Part shown: piece after piece, positions 52,114-63,527 of the stretch | How positions within the stretch are numbered: position 1 is the stretch's first letter | Layout: every line of letters begins with the position of its first letter | Program-made: the position numbers and the translations under genes | From: Anniella stebbinsi | Taxonomy: Eukaryota > Chordata > Lepidosauria > Squamata > Anniellidae | Reading direction: 5' to 3' | Length of the DNA stretch: 64,000 nt | Assembly: GCA_029215795.1 (NCBI GenBank) | Contig: JARDYH010000003.1 | Location: 266,261,562 to 266,325,561, forward strand | Notes under the pieces: model-generated | Seen by the model: only the letters and a program-made list of their open reading frames with translations | What the model was told of the DNA's origin: nothing | Databases searched by the model: none

Positions 52114-53337
52114 GGCTGAGCTGCTCTGATCCCAAGGATCTCTGGCTGTAATTGGCTACAGTGCTGGGTTTTTAAAGAGAAGTAGGATAGGCAAGAAGGC
52201 AAAATGTGTGTTGGGCAGAGCAGTGGAGGGACAAATAGCATGTTCCTAGGAAGGATGTATAGGCCAAGGGAATCACGGTACTTATGAAAAGGAAGATGAA
52301 AGATTCAGTATGTAGAGAAATATAACACACTGAAAGAGGCTGAAGGCAGAATTTTGAGAGAAAGAAAACCAGGGGAGAAAATGGAGCGAGAGGAGATATA
52401 CAAAAGACTTGGCCCTGCAAATTGAGGAACCCATGTTGATTTGAATTAACCAGCCAAGACTCCGAGAGTCATTGTGGGTTGCGGCATCTTTGCCTCTGTC
52501 CATCACCACCAATTAAGTTAGTTTCATAAAATTATTTCCCCCAAAAAATGTTTTAGATGCCATATCTCCAAGCCATAAAATTTATTATACCTTTATGTGG
52601 AATTATACTGGAGTTGAACATATAAATCAATTTATAAGGTCTAATGACACACAAACGCTTAAAAACGAAAGGTGATGTAGTAAATTCAAATTACTATTAC
52701 AAATGTAAGCTTTGTAGTCAGTGTGTGACCCACTAAGGATTATATTTAACTCCCCTGAGAGTGGTTTATCATAAAACTTTATACTTTTATTACAGTGAAT
52801 TATTAACTCCTCCATGATGTGAGTCATTCCATGCTCTGACTATGGCTTTTTTAATGACACTATAATAGACATCTTGCTAATAGCAGTGGGATTGCTACCT
52901 CTGAGGTAAAAAACTAAAATAAGAAGAAAAGAAATGGAGGGGACAAATAGCATATTTCCCAAGGGAACAAAAACAACTGTTCATACGAAGAACGGTTTGA
53001 GACCGCAGAAGGCTGAACCCACTACCTTTTACTCTTGTTGTAAAACAATAGCTTAACAGGGTGACATCTGAAAAGAACTAAATTTAAATGTCATACCTTT
53101 GGAGGGAGAAAGTGGGGTCATTATGAGCTCTTTTGCCAACGGAAAAGGGAACAAAAGTTGTTCTTCACAGCAGTGAAACCTATCTGAATGAATGAATATC
53201 AGGAGTGGGAAAACTCTTTCAGCCTAAGGGGTGAATTTAGTTTCTGAGAAGCTCTCAGAGGCCACATTCAAGTGATGGGATGGGTCAAAGGAAAAGGGTT
53301 CAAGGGTGAAAATACAAAAAAAAAATACCATTATATT
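52114..53337. other. Mostly unique AT-rich sequence
   Basis: No element or gene recognised. Frames of 60-82 codons on the minus strand lack domains. An A10 run at 53316-53326 precedes the MITE. Confidence 0.4.
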
Positions 53338-53546
53338 GAACCTGTTCAGACGACACGCTAAACTATGGTGGTTAAGCATTTAAACATTATGGCTTAGTGT
53401 GTCATGTGAACCATGACTTAGCATGTTGTGTGAACCATTCCTAACCATGGTGGCTACATAACCACAATTTAAACATGCTCACTAACCATTTGTTGCAAAA
53501 GGGTTAGCAGACTAACCATGGCTTAGTGTGTTGTCTGAACAGGCCC
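53338..53546 (-). mobile_element. Harbinger-like MITE, GGGCCTGTTCAGAC family, ATT duplication
   Basis: Left GAACCTGTTCAGACGACAC, right GTGTTGTCTGAACAGGCCC. ATT flanks both sides (53335-53337 and 53547-53549). Same internal words as 4526-4716 but inverted: AACCATTTGTTGCAAAAGGG, CATGGTGGCTACATAACC. Confidence 0.75.
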
Positions 53547-53878
53547 ATTGTAGCTTAAGCACCAGTATTTTAGAAGGGGGCACCACCAAATGATTGGTGG
53601 TCAAGATAAAGGGGGCGTGGCCATCTGGGGACCACCAGACAGTCACCTTGGGGCTCTAGGAATCCCTGTTTCCTGTTCTCAACTGGTTTGCCTACAACAA
53701 CAGTTTATTGCTTATAGCCAGTCAGGCCATGTGCATACAGAAATGCAGTAAAATACTCCTCTCAGCCAGAGGGAATACCAAAATACAAAGTGTTCGCAAA
53801 ATGGCTAACAAGAGCAAGTTAAAAACATTTTGTAATCTTCGACAATATTTGCTAACATGTCATATTATATTGATAAGT

Positions 53879-54184
53879 TTAGTCTTTTATGGCAGCCAGT
53901 GACTTCCGTTTCTCCAGAGCCCGTTTGACAAACTTGGCAGTCCTATATGATGTATAGTAATCTATTCCAGCCAATAGCGTTAACGTAATGCTTACAGAGG
54001 AGTTATAATCGGGCCCAACTATTAAGGGCTCAAGATACACTTCCTTTTGTTTTGCACTTACGGCCTCCCACCTGTTTTTGGGACGGGGTCTGTGTAACTC
54101 TGTTTCTTTAACTGATGTCACAATGGCCCGGATATGTACAATTAAGCAGTGGAAGAGGATTGGCCTACTGGTTGCTGATGTCAC
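53879..54184 (-). other. Unassigned 101-codon open frame
   Basis: The frame translates to a basic, mixed-composition sequence ending YRTAKFVKRALEKRKSLAAI plus KD and a stop. Unlike most frames here it is not in recognised repeat sequence or a microsatellite. Upstream within it lies GCCGTAAGTG (about 54059-54068, minus strand), a good splice-donor match. I recognise no family. It could be chance, part of an unlisted retroelement, or an old processed pseudogene. Confidence 0.2.
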
Positions 54185-54728
54185 AACATCCCATTAGCTT
54201 GACAAATCACCTGCTCCTGATGGAGATGAAAATGGCTAGAATGGATTGGTTGATATGGACCAACAGAGCTGCCTGGATTTTTGGACCCTCCTTGAAGGCA
54301 TGGCTTCGGGGACTGTCACCATGACTGCCTGCACTAGTGTGGAGCAGCCCAGGGAAACACGGCACTGGAAGTAGTTCAGCATGAACCATCCCTAAAAATA
54401 GGGAACTGCCATATACTAACTTGAACCACTGGTCCAGATAGCCAGGTATCGTGTGCTCCGACAGGTGCTGGGTTGAAAATAGCGTCCATTTTTTTTTCCC
54501 AACCATTCCCATTCAGTTGGACAGAAGAGGAATTGCTTTCAAACAGAAATTCCAAGGAGGAGAAAATTTCAGAGAAATTCTCTTGGGTCGAGTTCAGAGT
54601 TCTTGTGCTTACCTTGATTCTGAGGCGGCCGAGGAATGCATGTGAATGTCCTGTCTTTCCTTGTGCAATATCTCCGGCAGCCTGTACTCTCCTTGGCTTC
54701 CTGCACTTTGGTTAATGCCCAAAGGAAG
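54185..54728. other. No gene seen
   Basis: Neutral sequence; short frames only. Confidence 0.35.
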
Positions 54729-55065
54729 CAGGGGATGCTGCAGGAGCCTGACCAGGTTTGAGCGTCTGAATGCCCACGCAGCCCGACGAGCCCTTGGCAG
54801 CCATCCCCCGCGTGATTTCCCCTTCATTAAATGGCAGCCATAAAGGCCTACTTATGCAAAGGAAGAAATGCGCAATTTCCAGAGCATCCATTGTGCGCAA
54901 CAATGGAGGCTCCGGATAGGGCGCATTTCCCCGGTTTGCACAGCAGGGTAATTACGTAATTTCCGGAGCCTCCTTTGTTGCTCTGGACGAGGGCAGACAG
55001 GGTCGTGACATTTTCAGGTGCTCTCTGAGCTGTAAATTGGACCTGGGTGGGTTTGCCCATCCCTA
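54729..55065 (+). mobile_element. hAT-like non-autonomous element, AACAATGGAGGCTC family
   Basis: Left CAGGGGATGCTGCAGG, right GGTTTGCCCATCCCTA. Shares TTGTGCGCAACAATGGAGGC, GGTAATTACGTAATTTCCGG and AGCCCGACGAGCCC words with 35651-36241. No duplication seen. Confidence 0.55.
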
Positions 55066-55164
55066 AAATGTAGACGCCGTGAGGTGATTACTCCTATATG
55101 GCTTTTCTCGGCTCAGGAAAGCACAAGCAGCCTGGAAGGCTGCAGAACGATGGAGAGACATGTA

Positions 55165-55190
55165 AGAGAGAGAGAGAGAGAGAGAGAGAG
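55165..55190. repeat. (GA)n microsatellite
   Basis: Thirteen GA units. Confidence 0.95.
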
Positions 55191-55480
55191 CACAAATGCA
55201 CACAACACCATCAGCCACCTTGTAGTAATTAAGTAAGTTTGAAAGAAATTCAAAAGAAATTATAAAATGCCTTGAAAATGAGGCAGAAAATGGGAGCCTC
55301 TTTGATAGGGGAAGACAACTTTCAGGGAATGGAGGACCGATTTTGGTACAGCGCTAGTTCCACATCTCTCCTACCTATGAGAATTTCTCCTCCCACTGGA
55401 GAAAATGAGAGAACACCCCCACCCCCCCAGTTTCTCTGCAGACAAATGGGGTGGATCATTTCAAGAGGACGTTTGCACAG

Positions 55481-55678
55481 TGGAGGCTGTTGGCTCTGAT
55501 GTCAGTGGGGCAGAGAATCCACTCCAGGCTTCGATCAGAAGTAGTTAGAACTCTAAAGGAGCTCTCCAAGTTGCTGAATCAAATCCCCAGACTAGATTCA
55601 GCACCTTGGATAGCTTCGTTAGAGAGCTGACCCATAGCAGGTTCCTCGACCCGCTGACATCAGAACCACCAGCTTCCA
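55481..55678 (+). mobile_element. Short DNA transposon with TGGARGCTG-TCTGATGTCAG ends
   Basis: The left arm TGGAGGCTGTTGGCTCTGAT and right arm (complement TGGAAGCTGGTGGTTCTGAT) are inverted over about 29 bases, both continuing GTCAGYGGG. Interior AACTCTAAAGGAGCTCTCC has no coding capacity. No duplication is visible, so the superfamily is open. Confidence 0.6.
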
Positions 55679-56808
55679 ATGCATCTACACCCACCCATAG
55701 TTCTGACAAGCACAGCAGCTTTCAGCCGTTCCGGGCAAGCATGTTTCCCAACCACGATCTTTCAAGTAAAGATGCCAGGGAATGAATTTGGGTCTGTCCA
55801 TCTGCCTTCCAACCTACAGCCTCTCTCCACTCTGATAGACTGGGCTTGGTTCTGTATTGCAAGCAGCTGAATATTAGATGGAGCAGAACTATGTTGGACT
55901 CAAAGATTGGAATAAAGTACTACTAAAATCAACCAGGCATTGCTTCCCATGCATTGGAGGAGCTTTACACGTATGCGGCGCACACAACAGCCGATTTCCT
56001 TGGATCGATACTTATCACAGCAGGGCCCTCTTTGTTCTTCTCGGGGACCTTTCATTTATGAAACCTTCAGTCCCTATCGCCTGCTGAATTTGCTGCACAA
56101 CTGAACACATCAAGTCTGACTCGAAACAACCTTCCAATAAGGGTATCTAGAGATTTAAGAAGAATCAAGGCTTGCTGTGTACAAGGCAGGAAACTGATGG
56201 CTTTGGAATACATCAGCAACATGAGTGGAGAGAGTCCCTTGCAAGGTGGAGGATCTCCCAGCACTGAGAGTCTTCATATTTTATAGATACAAACTGACTA
56301 CACCATGATCATGGCCTCTCTGGGAGCCAATGTCAGCCATTGGATGGCCTCCGGTGATGTCACAGAATGTCTGCAAGGGGCTAGGAATGGGAGAGTCAAT
56401 GAGCAGCAAAATGAGTGGGAAAATATTGGGCTAGGGAGGCAGGAGGCAAGGAGGGAGGAGAGGGGTGGGAGAAACTGGGTGCTGTGATTGATTAAGGAGA
56501 TGGGCTTTGAGAGCTAGGAAAAGCCAAGAGGGCAAGAGGGAATGGAGAAACATCTTTGCCCTCTTGTTCATGTCTCTGTGTGTTGTGATAGGGAAGGAAA
56601 TAGACATTAGGAGGCAAGGTGGTCCTGAGCTATGGAGCCAAAAGTGTGGGAGGAGCAAAGAGGAAAGAAAAACTTAATGCAGGTCTCAGAAACTAGGGAA
56701 GTCCACAAAACATGCTTGAGGGATGGCTCCCTTGAAGAATCTCAGGACCAAAGTAGACTTGATGTTCAATACTTTTAACAACCAGATCAGGTTTTGGGTC
56801 TGTTTCTG
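55679..56808. other. Unique, no gene seen
   Basis: Neutral sequence becoming purine-rich after 56400 (GGGAGGCAGGAGGCAAGG). Short frames only. Confidence 0.4.
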
Positions 56809-56988
56809 AAGAAGAAGAAGAAGAAGAAGAAGAAGAAGAAGAAGAAGAAGAGGAAGAGGAAGAGGAAGAGGAAGAGGAAGAGGAAGAGGAAGAGGAAGAG
56901 GAAGAGGAAGAGGAAGAGGAAGAGGAAGAGGAAGAGGAAGAAAGAAGAAGAAGAAGAAGAAGAAGAAGAAGAAGAAGAAGAAGAAGAG
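56809..56988. repeat. GAA-(GAGGAA)n-GAA polypurine tract
   Basis: 180 bases of pure purine in three blocks: GAA units, about seventeen GAGGAA units, then GAA units again. Ser-, Leu-, Lys- and Arg-rich frames across it, up to 177 codons, are artefacts. Confidence 0.97.
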
Positions 56989-57284
56989 GGACAATTTTCA
57001 ATGGGTCTGCAGCACACAGGGAGGAAGATTTAACACTTTCCTCTCCCACAGGGATCCCAATGGAAATCGAATCCCTTAAATTGATATTAGCCCCTGAAAG
57101 GGAAGTTCCCATTGAGAACTTGCCTTCCAAATCTAGTAATGATTTAGCATTTTTCATTGGGGTCATGGTGGGAGAGGAAAGGGTCCAATTCCCTTCCCCA
57201 TGCACTGTGAACCCAATGAAAAGCACTCTCTACCCCAACTGTGTGGTTTTTTTTGAAAAAAAATCTGTATATATTTGATAAAGA

Positions 57285-57504
57285 GAGCCAGTGTGGTGTA
57301 GTGGCTAGAGTGCTGGACTGGGAGTCAGGAGAACTGGGTTCTAGTCCCCACCTGGCCATGGAAGTCCACTGAGTGATTTGGGGCCAGTCACAGACTCTCA
57401 ACCCAACCTACCTCACAGGGTTGTTATTGTGAGGATAAAATGGAGAGGAGGAGGATTATGTATGCCACCTTGGGTTCCTTGGAGCGTAAATAAAATCAAT
57501 CAAT
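57285..57504 (+). mobile_element. tRNA-derived SINE (GTGTGGTGTAGTGG family), best copy
   Basis: Head GAGCCAGTGTGGTGTAGTGG, A-box region GTAGTGGCTAGAGTGC and B box GGGTTCTAGTCCCC in tRNA spacing. Body CCAGTCACAGACTCTCAACC, CTACCTCACAGGGTTGTTAT, GATAAAATGGAGAGGAGG; tail GCCACCTTGGGTTCCTTGG and AAATAAAATCAATCAAT. Serves as the reference for the five minus-strand and degraded copies here. Confidence 0.8.
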
Positions 57505-58306
57505 GTTTAGTACCATGTCTTGTTTGGCCAACCGCTTATCTGCTTCTGAACTACCTGGACTCAATGCCAATCTTTGCTGTAAATGTCGTTCTCCTTTCCC
57601 ATTTTATCCAGCTACAAGAGACGGTGAGCCTGCTAGAAAGAAACGGTGCCTTTCCTTGTTTCTGTGCAGCTACTAGCATACTGCTGTTGATCAGATGCAA
57701 AAAAAAAAAAAAAAGAAAGAAAAGAAGGTAGGGCTCCTGTACTTTTTAGGGTTATAGGAAGAGGTACTTCAATTTTCTTTCCCCCTTGATAAACGGCACC
57801 TGCCAAAATCTCCTCCTAGTAAAGGTACAGGAGCTTTATCCTCTCTTGCACCTGGTAATTCTAGCCACTGATTCTGTGTCAATTTTAATCATTTGTTGTA
57901 GGGTGAGGTTGGCATACTCTGACACATTTCCTTCCCCAAAAGGAGCTCGGTAGAAATATTCTGCCCCCTTGTCCATCACACCAAAACGTTGAAAGGTGCT
58001 CCACCCCATTTTTGGGGGGTCTCCGGGGCCTTTGCCTCCCCTCTCCTCCCATCCCCCTTCCTGCATCTCTCCGTCCTGTCGCGGTCTTTGCATCCCTTGG
58101 AGTCTCGAAGCAGTTAAACTTACTTTCACCTCTGTTGCAGTCCCTTGAAGAGAAATAGAGATCTTCAAAAAGGTTGGAAGGTTGGCAGGCCAGCGACGTA
58201 AAGTGTGTGCAATCACTCAGTTACAAGTGGCACCACTAAAAATTGCCTTCATATATCTGCTTATGGTTTATACACTGTGGCAGAAAGGACGCGGAAAGGT
58301 CAGCAG

Positions 58307-58347
<41 letters not shown>

Positions 58348-59270
58348 GAGCTGTAACTCCAAAGATCTTGGAGAGAGATTGTGATCCAAGAGGGTTCTAG
58401 AGGGATGGGAGAAACACTAGATCTGGCTTTCCCTTTTTATATGAGAAAAAAATATTTTAAATTAACTACATGCTTTTTAAAGGAATCTGCGTGCAAGCGT
58501 CAGCATCCGAGCCCAAGGTATACGCGTGCGCGAACCTCTGACCCCGTGGTGACAAGACAGATCGTTCTAGTCAACTATGGGTGAGCGGTGGGAACAACTC
58601 CCTGCGTTTTTATTTTTAGTTTTCAAAACTTGGCATCGCTGGATGAATTTCTTTTCAGGGCAGTGTGTCACTGTTTGGAGTGTCCTGATCAGTCATGGGC
58701 CCATGGTGAGGACTCAGGGACAGGCAGAAGGGGAAACTGTTAAACTAAAAACAAAAAGGGCAAATGTGAGTCTCAGGGGGCTTGACAATGCTAGCTCATA
58801 GCCAGCAAACCATCTCCCACTCAGTGCTAATGGAGAATGTGACTTCCAAACAGAGGGATCAGCAGATATGCTCTAAATTAATAATGTGCCCTTTTAGTAA
58901 CAATTGCTTCGCGAAAATTGCTGGGTCTGGTTTTTTGGGGGGGAGGGGGTTGTTTTTGTTTTCCTCCTCCTTGCTCCTGTCTCCTTCCTTTCTTCCCCTT
59001 GCAGACGGGACTGAGAAATAAGCGGGTCTTGCTGGAGGTTTTTGTTGTTGTTGTTGTTGTTTAAAACTGACCACCCTGTTTTATTAACCTTGTAACATTT
59101 TTAAGGTAGTTTCTTCCTCCGTGTCTCCTCCAGCAAAGTCTCTATTGATCACTGTTTACTGTTATAATCCCTTTCAAATTTATCATCCATGACTAACACC
59201 CCGTGTATTGATTAACGCTGACAGATGTCCCTGTATAGTATATACCCACAGAGATAGTGCGGTGGCCAGT

Positions 59271-59277
<7 letters not shown>
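57505..59277. other. Mostly unique, (TA)n at 58310-58343
   Basis: A15 run at 57698-57713 and (TA)17 at 58310-58343. A minus-strand 126-codon frame at 57836-58216 has no recognisable domain. No gene supported. Confidence 0.45.

Positions 59278-59304
<27 letters not shown>
59278..59304. repeat. (TG)n microsatellite
   Basis: Thirteen TG units followed by TATGTACAC. Confidence 0.95.
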
Positions 59305-59308
<4 letters not shown>

Positions 59309-59481
59309 ACACACTTTTTATAGCTCTTTGCTTCTCCCCTGCTTGCTTTTGTTCTCAAAGTGCCCTAACCTGTTTCTGACAAACATACACAGAGAGCAGA
59401 ATTAGCATCTGTAAATGTAGGCCTTTTTTTATTGAAGAGGGATTTTGGTATCTCTAGCTATATCACCTGTACATAGAGTGG

Positions 59482-59487
59482 TAGATA

Positions 59488-59536
<49 letters not shown>

Positions 59537-59606
59537 AGATAGAGAGATAGAAGATAGAGAAATAGAGAGATAGAGAGATAGATGATAGGTACAGAGATAG
59601 ATAGAT

Positions 59607-59641
<35 letters not shown>

Positions 59642-59914
59642 GATAGATAGAAGATTAGATAGATAGATAGATAGATAGATGATAGATAAATAGAAGATAG
59701 AGAGATAGAAGATAGAGAAATAGAGAGATAGAGAGATAGATGATAGGTACAGAGATAGATAGATGATAGATAGATAGATAGATAGATAGATGATAGATAG
59801 AAGATTAGATAGATAGATAGATAGATAGATGATAGATAAATAGAAGATAGAGAGATAGAAGATAGAGAAATAGAGAGATAGAGAGATAGATGATAGGTAC
59901 AGAGATAGATAGAT

Positions 59915-59953
<39 letters not shown>

Positions 59954-59967
59954 GATAGATAGAAGAT

Positions 59968-60004
<37 letters not shown>

Positions 60005-60120
60005 GATAGATAAATAGAAGATAGAGAGATAGAAGATAGAGAAATAGAGAGATAGAGAGATAGAGAGATAGAGAGATAGAGAGATAGATGATAGATACAG
60101 AGACAGATAGATGATAGATA

Positions 60121-60161
<41 letters not shown>

Positions 60162-60165
60162 AGAT

Positions 60166-60201
<36 letters not shown>

Positions 60202-60204
60202 GAG
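59482..60204. repeat. Long (GATA)n array with higher-order units
   Basis: About 720 bases of GATA and its variants. A longer pattern (GAAGATAGAGAAATAGAGAG, then GATGATAGRTACAGAGAYAG, then GATAGAAGATTAGAT) recurs four times; the word AAGATAGAGA starts near 59551, 59709, 59859 and 60033, spacing about 158, 150 and 174. A 283-codon Tyr/Leu/Ser/Ile frame on the minus strand is an artefact. Confidence 0.97.
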
Positions 60205-60335
60205 GTAAATATGTACTTTTGTTTGGTTTTCTTCTAAATAGGAAGCTATTCTGGAAACAGACGGAACCTGTAAGGGTCAAATTTATGGGAGACTACAAGT
60301 CTTAACCTGAGGCCTAAAGTAACAAAGATGTAAGG

Positions 60336-60655
60336 TAGGGTGACCAGATAAAATCCAGGTCAGGACTCATGTAACTTTAACAGTTGTAGAGAAAAGGGAA
60401 TTTCAGCCAGTGTCATTTGTCTGCAATTAGTTCCTGGTGAAATTACCTCTTCATCACAACAGTTAAAGGTGCATGCACTATACTAGAATGGCCATATACA
60501 AAAGAAGGCAGGGTCCCTGCAACTTTAACTGTTGTGATGAAGAGGGAATTTCACCAGGAACTAATTGCATACAAATGACCCTGGCTGAAATTCCCTTTTC
60601 TCTACAACTGTTAAAGTGACATGAGCCCTGACCTGGATTTTATCTGGTCACCCTA
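60336..60655. mobile_element. hAT-like foldback element, TAGGGTGACCAGATA family, 8-bp duplication
   Basis: Ends TAGGGTGACCAGATAAAATC and GATTTTATCTGGTCACCCTA. Perfect 8-bp duplication ATGTAAGG (60328-60335 and 60656-60663). Arms of roughly 130 bases pair around a CACTATACTAGAATGGCC centre. Length 320, same as 41386-41705. No coding capacity. Confidence 0.87.
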
Positions 60656-60663
60656 ATGTAAGG

Positions 60664-61072
60664 GCTAGGGATTTATTTATTTATTTATATATATGGTGGA
60701 GGGACAAATTGGATGTCATTGGTGACTAAGGACAAGGTAGCCCAAATCTGGACTGTAAATGGACTCATTTGTCAAGCCTGCATTTTTTGCTTGCTGGCTG
60801 CAACATTTCTTCCACCTCTTGCAGGCCAGAAATAGAGTTTAAGGTTAATCTCTGTTGGGGCTTTTTTTTTTTTTTTTTTTTGACACAGCTGCATTTCTGT
60901 TATTTATTTATTTGTTTTTATTGCCTCAAATGACCTTAGTTATAATGTTTGCTATAACACCACCACACAGCACTGTTTTTAGAGGCTATGGCATGGGCTA
61001 GAGTAGGTCAGATCGCCTAGTGAATTAAAACGATGACAACAGGCCACGATCCAATTAAAATGAAGCATCTTT
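60664..61072. other. No gene seen
   Basis: T17 run at 60867-60883; (TTTA)n short runs. Otherwise unique. Confidence 0.4.
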
Positions 61073-61170
61073 AGGGCTGCAATCCTAAATGCACTTACTG
61101 GGGAGTAAATCCTACTGAACTCTGAAGGATTTACTTCTGAGCAAAAGTGTACAGGATCGTGCAATATATT
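61073..61170. mobile_element. GCAATCC short foldback repeat
   Basis: Left GGCTGCAATCCTAAATGCAC, right GTACAGGATCGTGCAAT, with CTGGGGAGTAAATCCTACTG and GATTTACTTCTGAGC between. Same order as 6455-6545. Confidence 0.5.
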
Positions 61171-61564
61171 CCACTGACTTCCTCTTTCCCATTGAAATCA
61201 ATGGGACTGAAAAGTGCTTCACTTTGCCCAGATTGTGTCCATAATTAATCCCTATTCAGGTGTTCTTCTCTTCATGCAGTTAGAATAGAGCAGGTTCCCC
61301 ACAGCAAAGGTTTGCTCTATAACATGCTGTGGGTAGAATGGCAGGCATGACGAATGGAACATAAGGGACAGAGCTAGTTCGGATGTCCCCAATTTCCCCT
61401 CACATGATTAAAATTCTGTGTGACGAGAACACCTGGACATACATTTGAGTTTTTCATTGGCGCACTTCCATAACTGACGCTGGAGTTCTGCCAGAGTGGA
61501 ATCAGCTCACTCCAAGGGTATTTCCTTGTTTACTTCTGTGAGGTTGGTGGAGAGTGATCACTGT

Positions 61565-62082
61565 GGCCTTTCTACACTTACAGGTGTAGAGGGAGGAAGG
61601 GGGGACGATTCCGGACGTACCTGCTTCCAGAATCATCCTCCTGTTTCTTAACCAGGAAGTGCAACGTCTCAGCTTCCTCCCAGGACATCGTGCTGTCGCG
61701 CCCGCCATTTTTTTAAAGAAAGGTCCGGTAGAGCGCACTTGTGCTCCAGCGAAAAGGTAAGGGTGTTTTTTAAAAAAATCTCCCTGAAATCGGGGGCCAC
61801 CCCCCCGGCCCCCCACCATCCTAGTGATGGAGGACATGCTTCCTCCCCTCCGCTGATGGGCACGGAGTCACGCAGTGCAGCTCCATGCCCGTTTCTGGTG
61901 CTTGCTTACTTCTGTGGTCTCGGGACATTCTGCGGGAAAAATCAGGTTTTCCCCAGGATTCTTTATCCTGGGGAAAACCTGTGCCCATCCCCTATGACCC
62001 CCGGGAGTCCCTGTGCATCATTTCGGTGTACAAGGACAACCCGAGGACAATTCCGGAATAAAAGGCTGGTGTAGAAAAGGCC
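61565..62082 (+). mobile_element. Harbinger-like MITE, GGCC-TTTCTACACC family, TGT duplication
   Basis: Left GGCCTTTCTACACTTACAGG, right GGCTGGTGTAGAAAAGGCC. TGT flanks both sides (61562-61564 and 62083-62085). Interior GGATTCTTTATCCTGGGG, CCCGGGAGTCCCTGTGCATC matches 15416-15895. Frames on both strands are not genes. Confidence 0.78.
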
Positions 62083-62284
62083 TGTGTGAGATGACCTTCC
62101 CACTTGCTTTGCCCTAAGGCCAAGAAGCAGCAGTAGTCAGAGTAACTTCCAGAAGCTACCTTATTCAGGAAAAACTGGTACCAACAACCAGTGGTGTAGT
62201 AGGCCAGGGCCGGAATGCCAGGACTTTCTGATTAGCAGGGACAATGATGTCACCTACCAGTCTGCCACACACATCCCTCAAGTT

Positions 62285-62675
62285 TCCATGTCCCCTCTGA
62301 ACTTATCACTGGGAAAACTGGCTCTTCTTGGACTCGCTGAATTTCCGCATTGCCCCCAACTTGGCTTGCAGTTGCAAGCTGAGCCATGAGTTTCTTCCCG
62401 AAATCCAGGAACTTCTTTCCCAGGGGACTGCCTGGGATTTGTGCAAATAGCAATTCACACAAATTTCAGCTGCATAATTTATGCAAATTACAGCCAAGGT
62501 TTGCACAATTTGTGCAAATTGCAATTTACACAATTTTAAAATTTCCGCCAACTTGATCAACTCGGTGCAGTTCCAGACAGGCCAGCTTGCAGGAATATGA
62601 GCCAAAGTCCGGGGGGCCAAGCTGATGAAATCTCAGCGAGCTTCACCCCCTGGATGGATTCCTCCAACATCCCTA
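62285..62675 (+). mobile_element. hAT-like non-autonomous element, TAGGGATGTCC family, left end worn
   Basis: Right end CCTCCAACATCCCTA. Interior CCCCAACTTGGCTTGCAGTT, GGGGGGCCAAGCTGATGAAA and TATGCAAATTACAGCC match 8658-9039 and 20350-20723. The left end is not resolved. Confidence 0.5.
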
Positions 62676-62779
62676 ATCTGCAATCCTCACAGTAGCTGGG
62701 AGCAAATGGATTTTCCCAGCATCAGTATATTGCTGTGAGCTATCTTCAGCGTAATATCATTGCTCGGGAAGTGCATTCC

Positions 62780-62970
62780 CCCACCGCTTCTATGAGAATT
62801 GCAGCTAAGCTCAGAAGAGACAGGGTAGCCAGGCTGGACTACTGTAAGGCTTTGCCCTTGAAGATGGTCCAGGAACTTCAGCTGGTGCAGAATGTGGCCA
62901 CCCCAGTGTTGCTGGGAGCAAGGCAGCCTGATCAGATAATGCCTGCACTGCTCCAGCTGCACTAATACTT
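62780..62970 (+). mobile_element. L2-like LINE ORF2 fragment
   Basis: Encodes VARLDYCKALPLKMVQELQL, VQNVATPVLL and RQPDQIMPALLQLH, the block before the HWLP motif in other copies. Short and without tail. Confidence 0.6.
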
Positions 62971-63089
62971 GTTATGCTTTATCGGTCTGTAATTGTGTTG
63001 ACAGTTCTGTCTTATGCTGGCATTCGTTGTTTTGAGAAACTTTTGCTGTTTTTATTATCATATTGGGCTTTTTATTATGAATTTTATTA

Positions 63090-63527
63090 TAAACATTTTG
63101 ATGTTGCACGCCACCTTGGGAGGGCAGCAGAGAGGGAGCCAACCTAGCCTCCCTCAGCAGGGAGTTCCAAAGCCTGGGAGCAGCCACCGAGAAGGCCCTG
63201 TCTTGCATCCCCACCAACTGTGCCTCTGATGTTGATGGTACTAGAAAGGGTCCTCCCTCAAAGATCTTAAAACCCAAGCAGGCTCATACGGATGAAAGTG
63301 GTCTTTCAAGCAGCCTGTTCCCAGGCCATCACAATCCTTTCAAATTATGCCTGGAAACAGACTGGAAGGCAGTGAAGCTGATGTAACAAGGGAGTCATGT
63401 GCTCCCTGTAACCAGCCCAAGTCAACAGTCTGGCCACAGCATTCTGTACGAGCCGATGTCTCCAAACAGTTTTCAAAGGCAGCCTCACATTGAATGCATT
63501 GCAATAGTACAAAAGTCCGGCTCCTGC
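63090..63527 (-). mobile_element. L2-like LINE: ORF2 C-terminus
   Basis: On the minus strand: YYCNAFNVRLPLKTVWRHRL, VQNAVARLLTWAGYREHMTP, LLHQLHCLPVCFQA, and downstream RAFSVAAPRLWNSLLREARL. Several frame changes separate the blocks. The tail side starts at TTGCACGCCACCTTGGGAGG. Its 5' edge is at the foldback element at 63528. Confidence 0.75.

Noticed and set aside
56693..57226. A 177-codon Ser-rich frame
   Set aside because: It spans the GAA/GAGGAA tract; the composition is caused by the microsatellite.
59429..60280. A 283-codon open frame on the minus strand
   Set aside because: It is the translation of a GATA array (Tyr-Leu-Ser-Ile repeats), not a protein gene.
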